A stretch of DNA of 64,000 nucleotides from Agrococcus jejuensis (GTDB taxonomy: Bacteria; Actinomycetota; Actinomycetes; Actinomycetales; Microbacteriaceae): NCBI RefSeq assembly GCF_007679035.1, contig NZ_VEFR01000003.1, positions 62,001 to 126,000 of the forward strand, read 5' to 3'. Below are positions 41,998 to 49,504 of the stretch, one piece after another. The notes below the pieces were generated by a model that had not been told where the DNA came from, did no database searches, and saw nothing but the letters and a program-made list of their open reading frames with translations. Made by a program: the position numbers and the translations under genes. Numbering within the stretch: position 1 is the first letter of the stretch; the number at the start of each line of letters is the position of its first letter.

Positions 41998-42087
41998 GGA
42001 GACGTCGCATAGTTCGGCCTAGTGCACCACCCTGCTAAGGTGGAGTCCCCTTATAGGGGACCGAGGGTTCAAATCCCTCCGTCTCCG
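41998..42087 (+). tRNA. tRNA-Ser (anticodon GCU)
   Basis: A 90-nt type II tRNA. The acceptor arms GGAGACG (41998-42004) and CGTCTCC (42080-42086) pair fully. The anticodon stem CCACC/GGTGG encloses CTGCTAA with anticodon GCT at 42034-42036. The variable arm has GTCCCC/GGGGAC, and the T loop is TTCAAAT. No CCA is encoded. TAGAGT (41971-41976) is the likely -10. It reads AGC/AGU serine codons. Confidence 0.97.
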
Positions 42088-42091
42088 CGGC

Positions 42092-42121
42092 AGACCCCCG
42101 AGCGTGATCGCTCGGGGGTCT
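42092..42121 (+). terminator. Terminator after tRNA-Ser(GCU)
   Basis: AGACCCCCGAGCG (42092-42104) pairs perfectly with CGCTCGGGGGTCT (42109-42121) around TGAT. It lies 5 nt after the tRNA and is followed by a short TTCG. Confidence 0.88.
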
Positions 42122-42204
42122 TCGCATGCGTCGACGCCCAGTGTCCGACTGATGTCGGAGAGCAAGCCTGGTCCATCCATAGGGTGGCGGAGGAGCCTGC
42201 AGGC

Positions 42205-42564
42205 ATGGGCGAGACGGCATTCCACAGCAGGGGACACGGTGCTGGCGCGACGGGCTCCGAGCCTCCGCTGGGTGCGGCCGGGGCGCGCGGCGGTCGCGGC
42301 GGCCTGCTCGCCGCCTGGTCGGGTCTCGGGGTCTGCGTCGTCGGCACCCACGACCCGCGCAAGGCGGCCGACGCCTGGCGCGACCTCATGGATCAGCGCC
42401 ACGCTGGTGACGAGGAGTCGCATGACGACGGCCTCGACGCGTCGGCGTGGTGGCATGCGCAGCATCGCTGGGCGCGGCTCGGCGAGCGCGGCTGGGAGCT
42501 CGTGCGCGATCGCGAGGACGGCACGGAGCCGGCCATGGTGCTGGTGGGCGTCTACAAGGACTGA
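42205..42564 (+). CDS. Hypothetical protein, 119 residues
   Basis: No family recognised. The open frame extends back through the tRNA to 42022, so I use ATG 42205, with GGAGGAG 10 nt upstream. The protein has a Gly/Ala-rich N-terminal part with a hydrophobic stretch (GGLLAAWSGLGVCVVGTH), then a hydrophilic region rich in Asp, His and Trp (DASAWWHAQHRW), ending VLVGVYKD. Third codon positions are overwhelmingly G or C, as in real genes here. Two hairpins follow. Confidence 0.5.
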   Translation: MGETAFHSRGHGAGATGSEPPLGAAGARGGRGGLLAAWSGLGVCVVGTHDPRKAADAWRDLMDQRHAGDEESHDDGLDASAWWHAQHRWARLGERGWELVRDREDGTEPAMVLVGVYKD

Positions 42565-42598
42565 CGGGCCCCGCCGGTCGCTGCGCCGCGGCCGCAGC

Positions 42599-42625
42599 GT
42601 CGTCGCGTCAGGCGGCCGCGACGAC
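42599..42625 (+). terminator. Hairpin after the hypothetical gene
   Basis: GTCGTCGCG (42599-42607) pairs perfectly with CGCGACGAC (42617-42625), loop 9 nt. A second stem, CGCTGCG/CGCAGCG (42579-42585 and 42593-42599), lies just before it. Confidence 0.6.
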
Positions 42626-42739
42626 ACGCTGTCCCCCATTCTCGACGAATCTTCAGGCAGCTCGTGCGACGCTGTGTGTCGTCGTCGGACGGTGGCAGAA
42701 GCCCCTCGATGATCTCTCCATCGAAGGGTCGCATCCTCC

Positions 42740-44665
42740 ATGCTCGCTGCCGTCTGCTGTGCGCTGCTCGCGCTCGTCGCGCCGTTCGTCGCCGCACCCG
42801 ATGCCCTCGTCGACGTGCGGTCGACCACGACGCAGGCGGCGACGCCCGCGCCGGGCGATCCGACGCCGGGGCCGGACGAGGTCGCACCGACGGTCGCGCC
42901 CGAGCCGTCCGCACCGGGCACACCGACGCCGGGCACGCCGACGCCCGGAACGCCCGCGCCGAGCGAGCCCGGCGTGGCGCCGTCCGACCCGGTCGACACC
43001 GGCGCCCCCGCCGAGCCCGAGGCCCCTGCCGATCCCGACGCCCCGGTCGATGGCACGCAGCCTCCCGTCCCCGCCGATCCCGTCGAGCCGCCGCGCGTGG
43101 AGCCGCCGCAGGCCTCGCCGAACGCCCTGCCCGATGCGCCCGAGGAGGCGCTCGACATGCCGGCGGGCGCAGACCGGTTCGAGCTCGTCGAGCCCGGGAG
43201 CGCCGCGCCCGGCACGGTGCACTGCTACGGCGACAGCCTGCTGACGTCGATCTGCCCGTCGATCGCGGCCAACGTGCCCGGCCGCAGCGTCGAGAACTTC
43301 GCCGTCGGCGGCAGCACCTCCACAGCCATCGCCGCGAACGCCGGCGCGTACGTGCTGCGCACGCCCGCGGCCGTGACCATCCCGGCGTCCGGCCCCGTGC
43401 GCATCGGATACCCCACCGGCGCCCCGACGACGGAGGCGGAGTTCGGCACCTTCACCGGTCGCGTGTCGATCGGCGGCGTCTCGGGCGTGCTCGTGCACAG
43501 CCCCGGCAACGGCTTCGACTGGCGCTTCACCCGGTTCGAGCCCGGCGCTGCCGTCTCGGTGCCCGCGGGCGCGGTGATCTCGTCGCAGACGGCGATGCGC
43601 GCCGGTGCCGCGTCGATCATCTGGGCCGGCACGAACAACGTGCACGACGTGGACCAGGTGCTCGCCGACGTGCAAGCGCTCGTGCGACAGCACGAGTCCC
43701 GTTCGTCGGAGCCCTACTGGGTCGTGTCGGTGACGGCAGCCTGGGGCAATGCGACGTCGATCTACGGCGTCGCGCGCTCGCAGATCAACGCCGAGCTCGA
43801 GCGCCGGTACGGCCAGCACTACGTGCCGCTCGACGAGTACATCGGCAACGGGGCCATCGCCGACTCCGGTGCGGTGCCGACCGCGCTCGACCGCGAGTGG
43901 ATCGCGTCGCGGCTCAACCCGCCCGTCTTCCACGCGGCCTCCGACTGGGTGCACTTCAACGCCCGCGCGCAGAGCGTGCTCGGCGCCTACCTCGCCAAGT
44001 ACGTGCGCGGCGAGCTCACGCTCGCGCAGGCGCGCGCGATCCTCGTGCCCTCCGTCTCGTCCATCGCCGTCTCCGGCTGGTACGGGTCCCTGTCGGTGCG
44101 CGGGTGGGCCTACGACCAGAGCGACCTGTACGCGCCGCTGGCGATCGGCATCACGATCGACGGGCGGTGGGTCGCGACGACGCTGGCGAACCGCGCCTCG
44201 CCCGAGCTGCACCGCTATGGCGTGCCCTCCGGGCATGCCTATCACTGGTCGGGCACCGTCTCCGGCGGCACCCACGAGGTCTGCGTCGTCGCCGTCGGCA
44301 TCGGCGTGGGCGGCAACGCCTACCCCGCCTGCCAGCGCGTCACCCTCAAGGGCGTCGTGCCGCAGGGCGACATGACGATCGTCGATGTGGGCGGCGGCAC
44401 GATGGCCGTCGTCGGGTGGGCGTTCGACCACGCGAACCTCTACGCGCAGATCCCCGTCGGCGTCATCGTCGACGGCCGCTGGCACGTCGGCATCACGGCC
44501 GCGCTCGAGTCGCCCTATCTCGCGTCCTACGGCGTGCCCGGCAACCACGCGTTCTTCGCCGGGGCCAGCCCCGGGCGGGGCTCCCACACCGCATGCGTCG
44601 TCGCGGTGTCGCCCACGACGGGTGTGAACGAGCTGATCGGATGCCGGACCATCACGCTGCGGTGA
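42740..44665 (+). CDS. Secreted SGNH-hydrolase-like protein with two C-terminal repeat domains
   Basis: A 641-residue exported protein. There is a signal peptide (about residues 1-19), a Pro/Ala/Asp/Glu-rich linker of about 120 residues, then an SGNH/GDSL-like domain: CYGDSLL (nucleophile Ser, about residue 163), GGSTS, WAGTNN (Asn) and SDWVHFN (Asp-His). The C-terminus has two homologous domains of about 85 residues (GWAYDQSDLYAPLAIGITID... and GWAFDHANLYAQIPVGVIVD...), each ending with a cysteine-flanked GxHxxCVVAV strand. Likely an extracellular esterase acting on wall or environmental polysaccharide. A hairpin covers the ribosome-site region. Confidence 0.78.
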   Translation: MLAAVCCALLALVAPFVAAPDALVDVRSTTTQAATPAPGDPTPGPDEVAPTVAPEPSAPGTPTPGTPTPGTPAPSEPGVAPSDPVDTGAPAEPEAPADPDAPVDGTQPPVPADPVEPPRVEPPQASPNALPDAPEEALDMPAGADRFELVEPGSAAPGTVHCYGDSLLTSICPSIAANVPGRSVENFAVGGSTSTAIAANAGAYVLRTPAAVTIPASGPVRIGYPTGAPTTEAEFGTFTGRVSIGGVSGVLVHSPGNGFDWRFTRFEPGAAVSVPAGAVISSQTAMRAGAASIIWAGTNNVHDVDQVLADVQALVRQHESRSSEPYWVVSVTAAWGNATSIYGVARSQINAELERRYGQHYVPLDEYIGNGAIADSGAVPTALDREWIASRLNPPVFHAASDWVHFNARAQSVLGAYLAKYVRGELTLAQARAILVPSVSSIAVSGWYGSLSVRGWAYDQSDLYAPLAIGITIDGRWVATTLANRASPELHRYGVPSGHAYHWSGTVSGGTHEVCVVAVGIGVGGNAYPACQRVTLKGVVPQGDMTIVDVGGGTMAVVGWAFDHANLYAQIPVGVIVDGRWHVGITAALESPYLASYGVPGNHAFFAGASPGRGSHTACVVAVSPTTGVNELIGCRTITLR

Positions 44666-44684
44666 GCGCGAGGGGGCGCTGCGC

Positions 44685-44975
44685 TCACGCCGCGTGCAGA
44701 TGCAGTCCCGCGGTCGACGACGCCTCCTGGATCATGTGCTCGAGCCGCTCGCGGTCGGGCTTGATGGGCTCGCGCTGGTCGAAGGCGAAGCGCAGGTCGG
44801 AGTGCTCGTGGATCCAGAACGCGACGGTGGGCTCGAGGGCATCCGTCGACTCGACGGTGAGCAGGAAGGGCTCCGACCGGCGCAGCTTGTTCACCACCAC
44901 GACCTGCAAGTGCTCGAGATCCTCGTCGGCAAGTCGTGCGACCGTGCCGTCGTCGCCGTAGTGCAGCCGTCCCAT
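44685..44975 (-). CDS. Small actinobacterial orphan, paralogue of the gene at 45206
   Basis: A 96-residue protein. From ATG 44975 (GAGGAG 6 nt upstream) it begins MGRLHYGDDGTVARL and shares with the divergent gene at 45206 the pattern MGxLxY...D..L.H...VV..KLRR.E.FLL...W......L.F.F......LE..M..A.S..GL.L. I recall this small family from Microbacteriaceae as DUF7882, sometimes mislabelled DNA ligase; this is unverified. A longer in-frame start at 45053 lacks a ribosome site. The function is unknown. Confidence 0.75.
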   Translation of the reverse strand: MGRLHYGDDGTVARLADEDLEHLQVVVVNKLRRSEPFLLTVESTDALEPTVAFWIHEHSDLRFAFDQREPIKPDRERLEHMIQEASSTAGLHLHAA

Positions 44976-45205
44976 GGCTCGCTCCTCTCGATCCACGTTC
45001 CACCTCATCACCGCGGACCAGTCTCGGCAACGGGGTTGCAGGCGGATCGACATGTGCGCGAGGCCTGTGAAGATCCTTCGAGCGCTCCAGGTGTCATCGC
45101 GCGGGAACTAGGTAGCGTGCCGAACTAGTTTCCCTACGTTCTCGCGATCGGCGCGACGCGCCGCCGAAGTACCGTAGACCACCGTTCGATTCGTAGACTG
45201 ACGAC

Positions 45206-45544
45206 ATGGGCCACCTCACCTACGCCGGATCGACGCAGTACGAGATCGACGATCGCATGCTCGCGCACGCCAAGGCGGTCGTGTCGGCCAAGCTGCGCCG
45301 CCAGGAGTCGTTCCTGCTGTCGTGGACGGTCGACGCCCACGCCGGCTCCGGTCGGGTGTCCCTGTGGATGTCGCCGTCGATCCCGCTCGAGTTCCGCTTC
45401 TCGGGCTCGCGGGTGCCGCAGCTCAACGGCATGTGGCTCGAGGCGCTCATGGAGATGGCGAACTCGTCGCGCGGCCTCGTGCTCGTCACCGAGCAGGAGG
45501 CCGAGCAGATCACCGCGGGCAGGCAGGCGCCGCCGTCGGTGTGA
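45206..45544 (+). CDS. Small actinobacterial orphan, paralogue of the gene at 44685-44975
   Basis: A 112-residue protein starting MGHLTYAGSTQYEIDD, then LAHAKAVVSAKLRRQESFLLSW, WMSPSIPLEFRFSGSR, and a C-terminal helix LEALMEMANSSRGLVLV. TAGACT (45194-45199) lies 6 nt before the ATG, so it is leaderless. It is divergent from its paralogue across a 230-bp region that holds other promoter-like hexamers. The shared KLRR-x-E-x-FLL core followed by Trp suggests one small alpha/beta domain, possibly nucleic-acid binding, but no activity is known. Confidence 0.78.
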   Translation: MGHLTYAGSTQYEIDDRMLAHAKAVVSAKLRRQESFLLSWTVDAHAGSGRVSLWMSPSIPLEFRFSGSRVPQLNGMWLEALMEMANSSRGLVLVTEQEAEQITAGRQAPPSV

Positions 45545-45648
45545 CGCGGGCGCATCGCTCGAGGTGATGGTGAGCGCGTCGGCGAGCGCGCATCGCAGGA
45601 GCAGTGCCGCTGGTCATCACCCGGCGCGGTCCGTCGGCATGAGCTGAC

Positions 45649-45678
45649 GCCGAGCGCGGCTTCGACGTCGCTCGGCGC
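45649..45678 (+). terminator. Terminator-like hairpin
   Basis: CGCCGAGCG (45649-45657) pairs perfectly with CGCTCGGCG (45670-45678), loop 12 nt. It lies about 100 nt past the orphan gene and 60 nt before the next. The rest of the 195-bp interval shows no gene. Confidence 0.55.
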
Positions 45679-45739
45679 GCCCGGCTGGACGTCATCTCGT
45701 GCCACGCACGCCGTCGCATCGCGCCGATAGCGTGGGCGC

Positions 45740-46795
45740 ATGAGCGAAGACGTCGTCGTCGAGCGCCGCGGACGCGCGGGCATCATCACCCTCGACCGGC
45801 CGAAGGCGATGAACGCCCTCACGCACGGCATGGTGCTCGCCGTGCTCGAAGCGCTCGACGGCTGGCGCGACAACGACGACGTGCAGACCGTCGTCATCCG
45901 CGGGGCCGGCGAGCGGGGTCTGTGCGCCGGCGGTGACGTCGTGGGGCTGCGCCGCAGCATCCTCGACGGCGAGCTCGACGCGACGCTGCGCTTCTTCCAC
46001 GACGAATACCGCATGGACGCCGCCGTCGCGCGCTGCCCCAAGCCCGTGGTGTCGCTCATGGACGGCGTCGTGCTGGGTGGCGGCATCGGCATCGGCGGTC
46101 ACGCCTCGCACCGCGTCGTCACCGAGCGCAGCCGCATCGGCTTCCCCGAGGTCACCATCGGCTTCGCCCCCGACGTCGGCGCCTCCTGGCTGCTGTCGCG
46201 CCCCGAGGCCGGCCGCATCGGCCAGTGGATGGCCCTCACGGGCCAGCCCATCGGGGCCGCCGCCGCCATCCGCGCCGGCCTCGCCGACCACCACGTGCCC
46301 GCCGATCGCCTCGACGCCCTCCTCGCCCGGCTCGAGGGCGAGGATGCGGATGCCGCGATCGCCGCGCTCGCGACCGATGCGGGCCCCGGCGCGGGCGACG
46401 ACGTGCCCGACGCGTTCGACGAGCCGACGGTCGGGGCCGTGCTCGCCGCCCTCGACGCCGGCGGCGAGGGCGACCGCGAGGTGGCGGCGCTCATCCGCAC
46501 GAAGTCGCCGACCGGCCTGCGCGTCGCCGCGGAGGCGCGCCGCCGTGGCGCCGAGCTGCCTCACCTGGAGGCGGCGCTCGCGCAGGAGCTGCGCATCGTC
46601 GCGCACGCGATCACGACGCACGACCTCGCCGAGGGCATCCGCGCGCAGCTCGTCGACAAGGACCGCGACCCGCGCTGGCAGCCCGCGACGCTCGCCGAGG
46701 TGACCGACGCCGACGTCGACGCCTACTTCGCGGCGCCGCCCAGCGGCGACCTCGACCTCCCCACGCCCGCCACGACGAAGAGGAGCACATCGTGA
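45740..46795 (+). CDS. 3-hydroxyisobutyryl-CoA hydrolase-like crotonase-fold enzyme
   Basis: A 351-residue member of the enoyl-CoA hydratase superfamily of the HIBYL-CoA hydrolase type (valine degradation). It has [16 protein letters not shown], the oxyanion-hole sequence [20 protein letters not shown] and [17 protein letters not shown], plus the C-terminal extension that separates this class from 260-residue hydratases. TAGCGT (45728-45733) lies 6 nt before the ATG. It overlaps the following enoyl-CoA hydratase gene (GTGA), supporting branched-chain acyl-CoA degradation. Confidence 0.87.
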   Translation: MSEDVVVERRGRAGIITLDRPKAMNALTHGMVLAVLEALDGWRDNDDVQTVVIRGAGERGLCAGGDVVGLRRSILDGELDATLRFFHDEYRMDAAVARCPKPVVSLMDGVVLGGGIGIGGHASHRVVTERSRIGFPEVTIGFAPDVGASWLLSRPEAGRIGQWMALTGQPIGAAAAIRAGLADHHVPADRLDALLARLEGEDADAAIAALATDAGPGAGDDVPDAFDEPTVGAVLAALDAGGEGDREVAALIRTKSPTGLRVAAEARRRGAELPHLEAALAQELRIVAHAITTHDLAEGIRAQLVDKDRDPRWQPATLAEVTDADVDAYFAAPPSGDLDLPTPATTKRSTS

Positions 46796-47568
46796 CCGCA
46801 CCCGAGACCATCCAGGTCGAGACCCGAGGCCGCGTCGGCTGGATCACCCTCGACCGGCCGGAGGCGCTCAACGCCCTCAACGCGCAGATCATGCGCGAGG
46901 TCGTCGCCGCCGCGACCGCGTTCGACGCCGACCCGGCGATCGGCGCGATCGTGCTGACGGGATCGGCGAAGGCGTTCGCCGCCGGAGCCGACATCAAGGA
47001 GATGGAGTCGAAGACGAGCGTCGACTGGCTCGTCGACGACCCGTTCGGCGAGTGGCCGCGGTTCGCCGCCATCCGCACGCCCGTCATCGCCGCGGTGTCC
47101 GGCTACGCGCTCGGCGGCGGCTGCGAGCTCGCGATGATGTGCGACCTCATCGTCGCCGCCGACTCGGCGCGCTTCGGCCAGCCCGAGGTCAACCTCGGCG
47201 TGCTGCCCGGCATCGGCGGTACACAGCGCCTCGTGCGTGCCGTCGGCTACTACAAGGCCGCCGACATGGTGCTCACGGGCCGGCTCATCTCGGCCGAGGA
47301 CGCGGAGCGCGCGGGCCTCGTGTCGCGAGTCGTGCCCGCCGACGACCTGCTCGACGAGGTCGCGACGATCGCGGAGGGCATCGCGGCGAAGTCGCTGCCG
47401 AGCCTCTACGCCGCGAAGGCCGCGCTCGACGCCGCGCTCGAGACGTCGCTCGCCGAGGGTCTGCGGTTCGAGCGGCACGCGTTCGCCGCGCAGTTCGACA
47501 CGCACGACCAGAAGGAGGGCATGGCCGCCTTCCGAGAGAAGCGCGACCCCGACTTCACGCACCGCTGA
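46792..47568 (+). CDS. Enoyl-CoA hydratase
   Basis: A 258-residue crotonase that adds water to trans-2-enoyl-CoA. It has [17 protein letters not shown], oxyanion-hole [26 protein letters not shown], and catalytic Glu region [20 protein letters not shown], typical of short-chain hydratases (FadB/EchA). The GTG start overlaps the stop of the hydrolase-like gene and has AAGAGGAG upstream. Together they fit valine or short-chain fatty-acid catabolism; other pathway genes are not in the window. Confidence 0.92.
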   Translation: MTAPETIQVETRGRVGWITLDRPEALNALNAQIMREVVAAATAFDADPAIGAIVLTGSAKAFAAGADIKEMESKTSVDWLVDDPFGEWPRFAAIRTPVIAAVSGYALGGGCELAMMCDLIVAADSARFGQPEVNLGVLPGIGGTQRLVRAVGYYKAADMVLTGRLISAEDAERAGLVSRVVPADDLLDEVATIAEGIAAKSLPSLYAAKAALDAALETSLAEGLRFERHAFAAQFDTHDQKEGMAAFREKRDPDFTHR

Positions 47569-47744
47569 CCGGCATCCGGACGGCGTGGCAGACCGTTATC
47601 CAATCGGCATGATCGAAGCCCCATGTCTCAGGGACGAGTCGCTAGCGTGAGAGCACGCCGTGCGGGGGACAGGGGCTGCCTTCGCGACCCGGCCTGCGGC
47701 ATCCGCCGTGCATCACGCAGCACCACAGCATGACAGGGAGACTC

Positions 47745-47948
47745 ATGGCCACTGGGACCGTGAGGTGGTTCGACTCGGGCAAGGGCTACGGCTTCATCAC
47801 CCCCGACGACGGCAGCGCAGACCTCTTCGCTCACTACTCGCAGATCGCCACGTCGGGCTTCAAGACGCTCGACGAGAACCAGAAGGTGGAGTTCGAGGTG
47901 ACGCAGGGCCAGAAGGGTCTGCAGGCCTCCAACATCACGCCGCTCTGA
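47745..47948 (+). CDS. cspA: Cold-shock protein, CspA family
   Basis: A 67-residue single cold-shock domain that binds single-stranded RNA/DNA and melts RNA structure. RNP1 is GKGYGFITP and RNP2 is [10 protein letters not shown] start at ATG 47745 ([12 protein letters not shown]), with AGGGAG 4 nt upstream. The 176-bp upstream region contains TAGCGT (47643-47648) as a possible -10, leaving a leader of roughly 95 nt, in keeping with the long regulated leaders of csp genes. A short hairpin follows. Confidence 0.95.
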   Translation: MATGTVRWFDSGKGYGFITPDDGSADLFAHYSQIATSGFKTLDENQKVEFEVTQGQKGLQASNITPL

Positions 47949-47954
47949 TCGTTC

Positions 47955-47972
47955 GCGTGGCTCGCGCCACGC
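47955..47972 (+). terminator. Hairpin after cspA
   Basis: GCGTGG (47955-47960) pairs with CCACGC (47967-47972), loop 6 nt, 6 nt after the stop codon. Confidence 0.5.
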
Positions 47973-48028
47973 CGATTCGCGCCGAGGGGCCGTGGTCCTC
48001 TATGCTGGTCCACGGCCCTGAAGGCCAT

Positions 48029-48101
48029 GCGCCCGTAGCTCAACGGATAGAGCATCTGACTACGGATCAGAAGGTTGGGGGTTCGAATCCCTCCGGGCGC
48101 G
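48029..48101 (+). tRNA. tRNA-Arg (anticodon ACG)
   Basis: A 73-nt tRNA. The acceptor arms GCGCCCG (48029-48035) and CGGGCGC (48094-48100) pair fully. The anticodon stem TCTGA/TCAGA encloses CTACGGA with anticodon ACG at 48062-48064; A34 is expected to be converted to inosine by TadA to read CGU/CGC/CGA. The T loop is TTCGAAT. No CCA is encoded. TATGCT (48002-48007) is the probable -10. Confidence 0.97.
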
Positions 48102-48106
48102 CAAGA

Positions 48107-48134
48107 GAAGCCCCTCGCGACAGCGAGGGGCTTC
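48107..48134. terminator. Terminator after tRNA-Arg
   Basis: GAAGCCCCTCGC (48107-48118) pairs perfectly with GCGAGGGGCTTC (48123-48134), loop GACA. It lies 5 nt after the tRNA and 17 nt before the convergent gene's stop, so it can serve both. Confidence 0.88.
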
Positions 48135-48150
48135 GTCGTTGCCGCAGCGA

Positions 48151-48411
48151 TCAGTCGCGCTCGACGTTCGTCGGCTCCTCGCCCTCCACGACCCGATCGA
48201 GCTCCGGCGGGCCGTCGAGCTCGGAGGTGACCGGGCCGCCGGACGCTGCAGTCGGCGACACGCTCGGCGTGCTGGGGGCGGACTCCGCCGGTCCGGGCTC
48301 GCCCGGATCGGTTGGCTGGTCGGGGTCGGGCGCCTCCGGCGCGGGCTCGGCGGCGTCGGGGTCGATCGGCAGGTCGGGGTCGGAGGCGGTGGGCTGCGTC
48401 GCGTCGGTCAT
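48151..48411 (-). CDS. Acidic, probably disordered small protein
   Basis: An 86-residue protein from ATG 48411 (AGGAGGG 8 nt upstream). It is almost wholly Asp, Pro, Glu, Ala, Thr and Ser (MTDATQPTASDPDLPIDPD..., ending EGEEPTNVERD), with no hydrophobic segment or cysteine. Strongly acidic and predicted disordered by composition. No family recognised. The frame stays open far upstream, but the ribosome site marks this start. It is convergent with tRNA-Arg. Confidence 0.6.
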   Translation of the reverse strand: MTDATQPTASDPDLPIDPDAAEPAPEAPDPDQPTDPGEPGPAESAPSTPSVSPTAASGGPVTSELDGPPELDRVVEGEEPTNVERD

Positions 48412-48528
48412 GGCAGCCACCCTCCTCGTGCCGCGACGCTCGCGCGACCCCGTTGCGCTGCGTGCAGCGGGTGGGGTCCTGCGTCGGGCGTCACTCAGGC
48501 GACGCCCGTTCGGGGGACGTTTCTGCGA

Positions 48529-48548
48529 CATGGGCAGTTCTGCCCATG
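48529..48548. promoter_or_regulatory. Perfect 20-bp palindrome in a 289-bp gene-free stretch
   Basis: CATGGGCAG-TT-CTGCCCATG (48529-48548) is perfectly symmetric. Its CATGGGCA half-site recurs inverted at 51202-51209 and 51222-51229. A second palindrome, GCAACC-TGGTG-GGTTGC (48583-48599), and GGGCGTC/GACGCCC lie nearby. I see no gene in 48412-48700. Confidence 0.5.
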
Positions 48549-48626
48549 GTGCACGTGGGTGGTCGCCCATACGGTGTTCGAAGCAACCTGGTGGGTTGCA
48601 CCACGGGTCGCCCGCAAGGGTCCGTT

Positions 48627-48656
48627 GGAGAGGCCGGCCTGGCCGTCGGCCTCTCC
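48627..48656 (-). terminator. Terminator of the tetR gene at 48701
   Basis: GGAGAGGCCG (48627-48636) pairs perfectly with CGGCCTCTCC (48647-48656), loop 10 nt, 45 nt past the stop on the minus strand. Confidence 0.75.
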
Positions 48657-48700
48657 TCACCCCGTCGCTCGCAGCGGCTCGATCCGCTGGCGGAGGCGCG

Positions 48701-49390
48701 TCAGCGCGCGTCGGCGATGCGCTGCAGCAGCTCGGCGGCGAGCGCCCGCTCGCCGGGCGACAGCACGGCATCCAGCCCGTCGATCTCGCCCAGCAGGCTC
48801 GCGGCCCATGCGGACGTCGACGCCTGCTCGGCGCGCTCGCCCGTGATGGACGCGAGCACGCTGTCGAGCATGCGCCCCGTCAGGGTGGGGTCGCGCTCGG
48901 CGGGCGGCGTGCCGATCAGCTGCAGCGTGAGGCCCGTGCCCGTCGCCTGCACCATCTGCACCGCCGTCGGCACGCTCACGACGAGTCGCCCGACGGCGGC
49001 GATGCGCGAGACGAGCATCGTGAGCCGGTCGTGCGCGGCGCGGGAGGCATCGGTGATGCGGTCGGGGTCGGCGCGGCCGTACATGAGGCGGTAGTGCGCG
49101 GGGTGCTCGAGGCCGAAGCGCACGTGGATCTCGTGGCCGGCGCGCAGGTCGGCGACGGGATCGTCGCCGAGCTCCATCGCGTGCTTCTGGCCGAGGTACG
49201 TCTGGAAGCCGGCGGCGGCGACGGCGTCGAGCAGGCCGTCCATGTCGCCGAAGAGGCGATAGATCGTGGGCGGCTGCACGCCGGCGGCCGCGCTCACGGC
49301 CCGGGTCGTGACGGCGTCTCGTCCGCCCTCGTCGAGCAGCCCGCTCGCCGCATCGAGGATGCGCGTGCGGGTGTCGATCGCCTCGGCCAT
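48701..49390 (-). CDS. TetR-family transcriptional regulator
   Basis: A 229-residue regulator with helix-turn-helix AVSAAAGVQPPTIYRLFGDMDG (shown as motif region, about residues 33-54) and a C-terminal ligand domain of TetR_C type (FGLEHPAHYRLMYGR). The ATG at 49390 has TATCAT 6 nt upstream on the minus strand (ATGATA, 49397-49402), so it is leaderless; longer in-frame starts lie inside the divergent SDR gene. It probably represses that SDR gene and itself from the 114-bp shared region. Confidence 0.9.
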   Translation of the reverse strand: MAEAIDTRTRILDAASGLLDEGGRDAVTTRAVSAAAGVQPPTIYRLFGDMDGLLDAVAAAGFQTYLGQKHAMELGDDPVADLRAGHEIHVRFGLEHPAHYRLMYGRADPDRITDASRAAHDRLTMLVSRIAAVGRLVVSVPTAVQMVQATGTGLTLQLIGTPPAERDPTLTGRMLDSVLASITGERAEQASTSAWAASLLGEIDGLDAVLSPGERALAAELLQRIADAR

Positions 49391-49421
49391 GGATCGATGA
49401 TAACGGATCCCTGCTAGCGAC

Positions 49422-49450
49422 TTGCACATCAGCGATAGCGCGCGTACGGT
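49422..49450 (+). promoter_or_regulatory. Promoter of the SDR gene at 49505
   Basis: TTGCAC (-35; 49422-49427), a 17-bp spacer and TACGGT (-10; 49445-49450) form a good sigma-70-type promoter. TAGCG recurs around it (in GCTAGCGA, GATAGCG and GGTAGCGA), and GCTA-N-CG/CG-N-TAGC gives imperfect symmetry suitable for the divergent TetR regulator. Confidence 0.65.
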
Positions 49451-49504
49451 AGCGACGGTAACGCCGGTGGAGCATCGGCGATCGCACCCCACGAAGGAGC
49501 ACCC

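Noticed and set aside
42022..42204. An upstream extension of the hypothetical gene at 42205
   Set aside because: The frame begins inside tRNA-Ser(GCU) and crosses its terminator, so it cannot be the natural start.
45545..45739. A small gene in the interval between the orphan and the hydrolase-like gene
   Set aside because: Open frames there lack start signals and coding-like composition; only a hairpin and the downstream leaderless -10 are visible.
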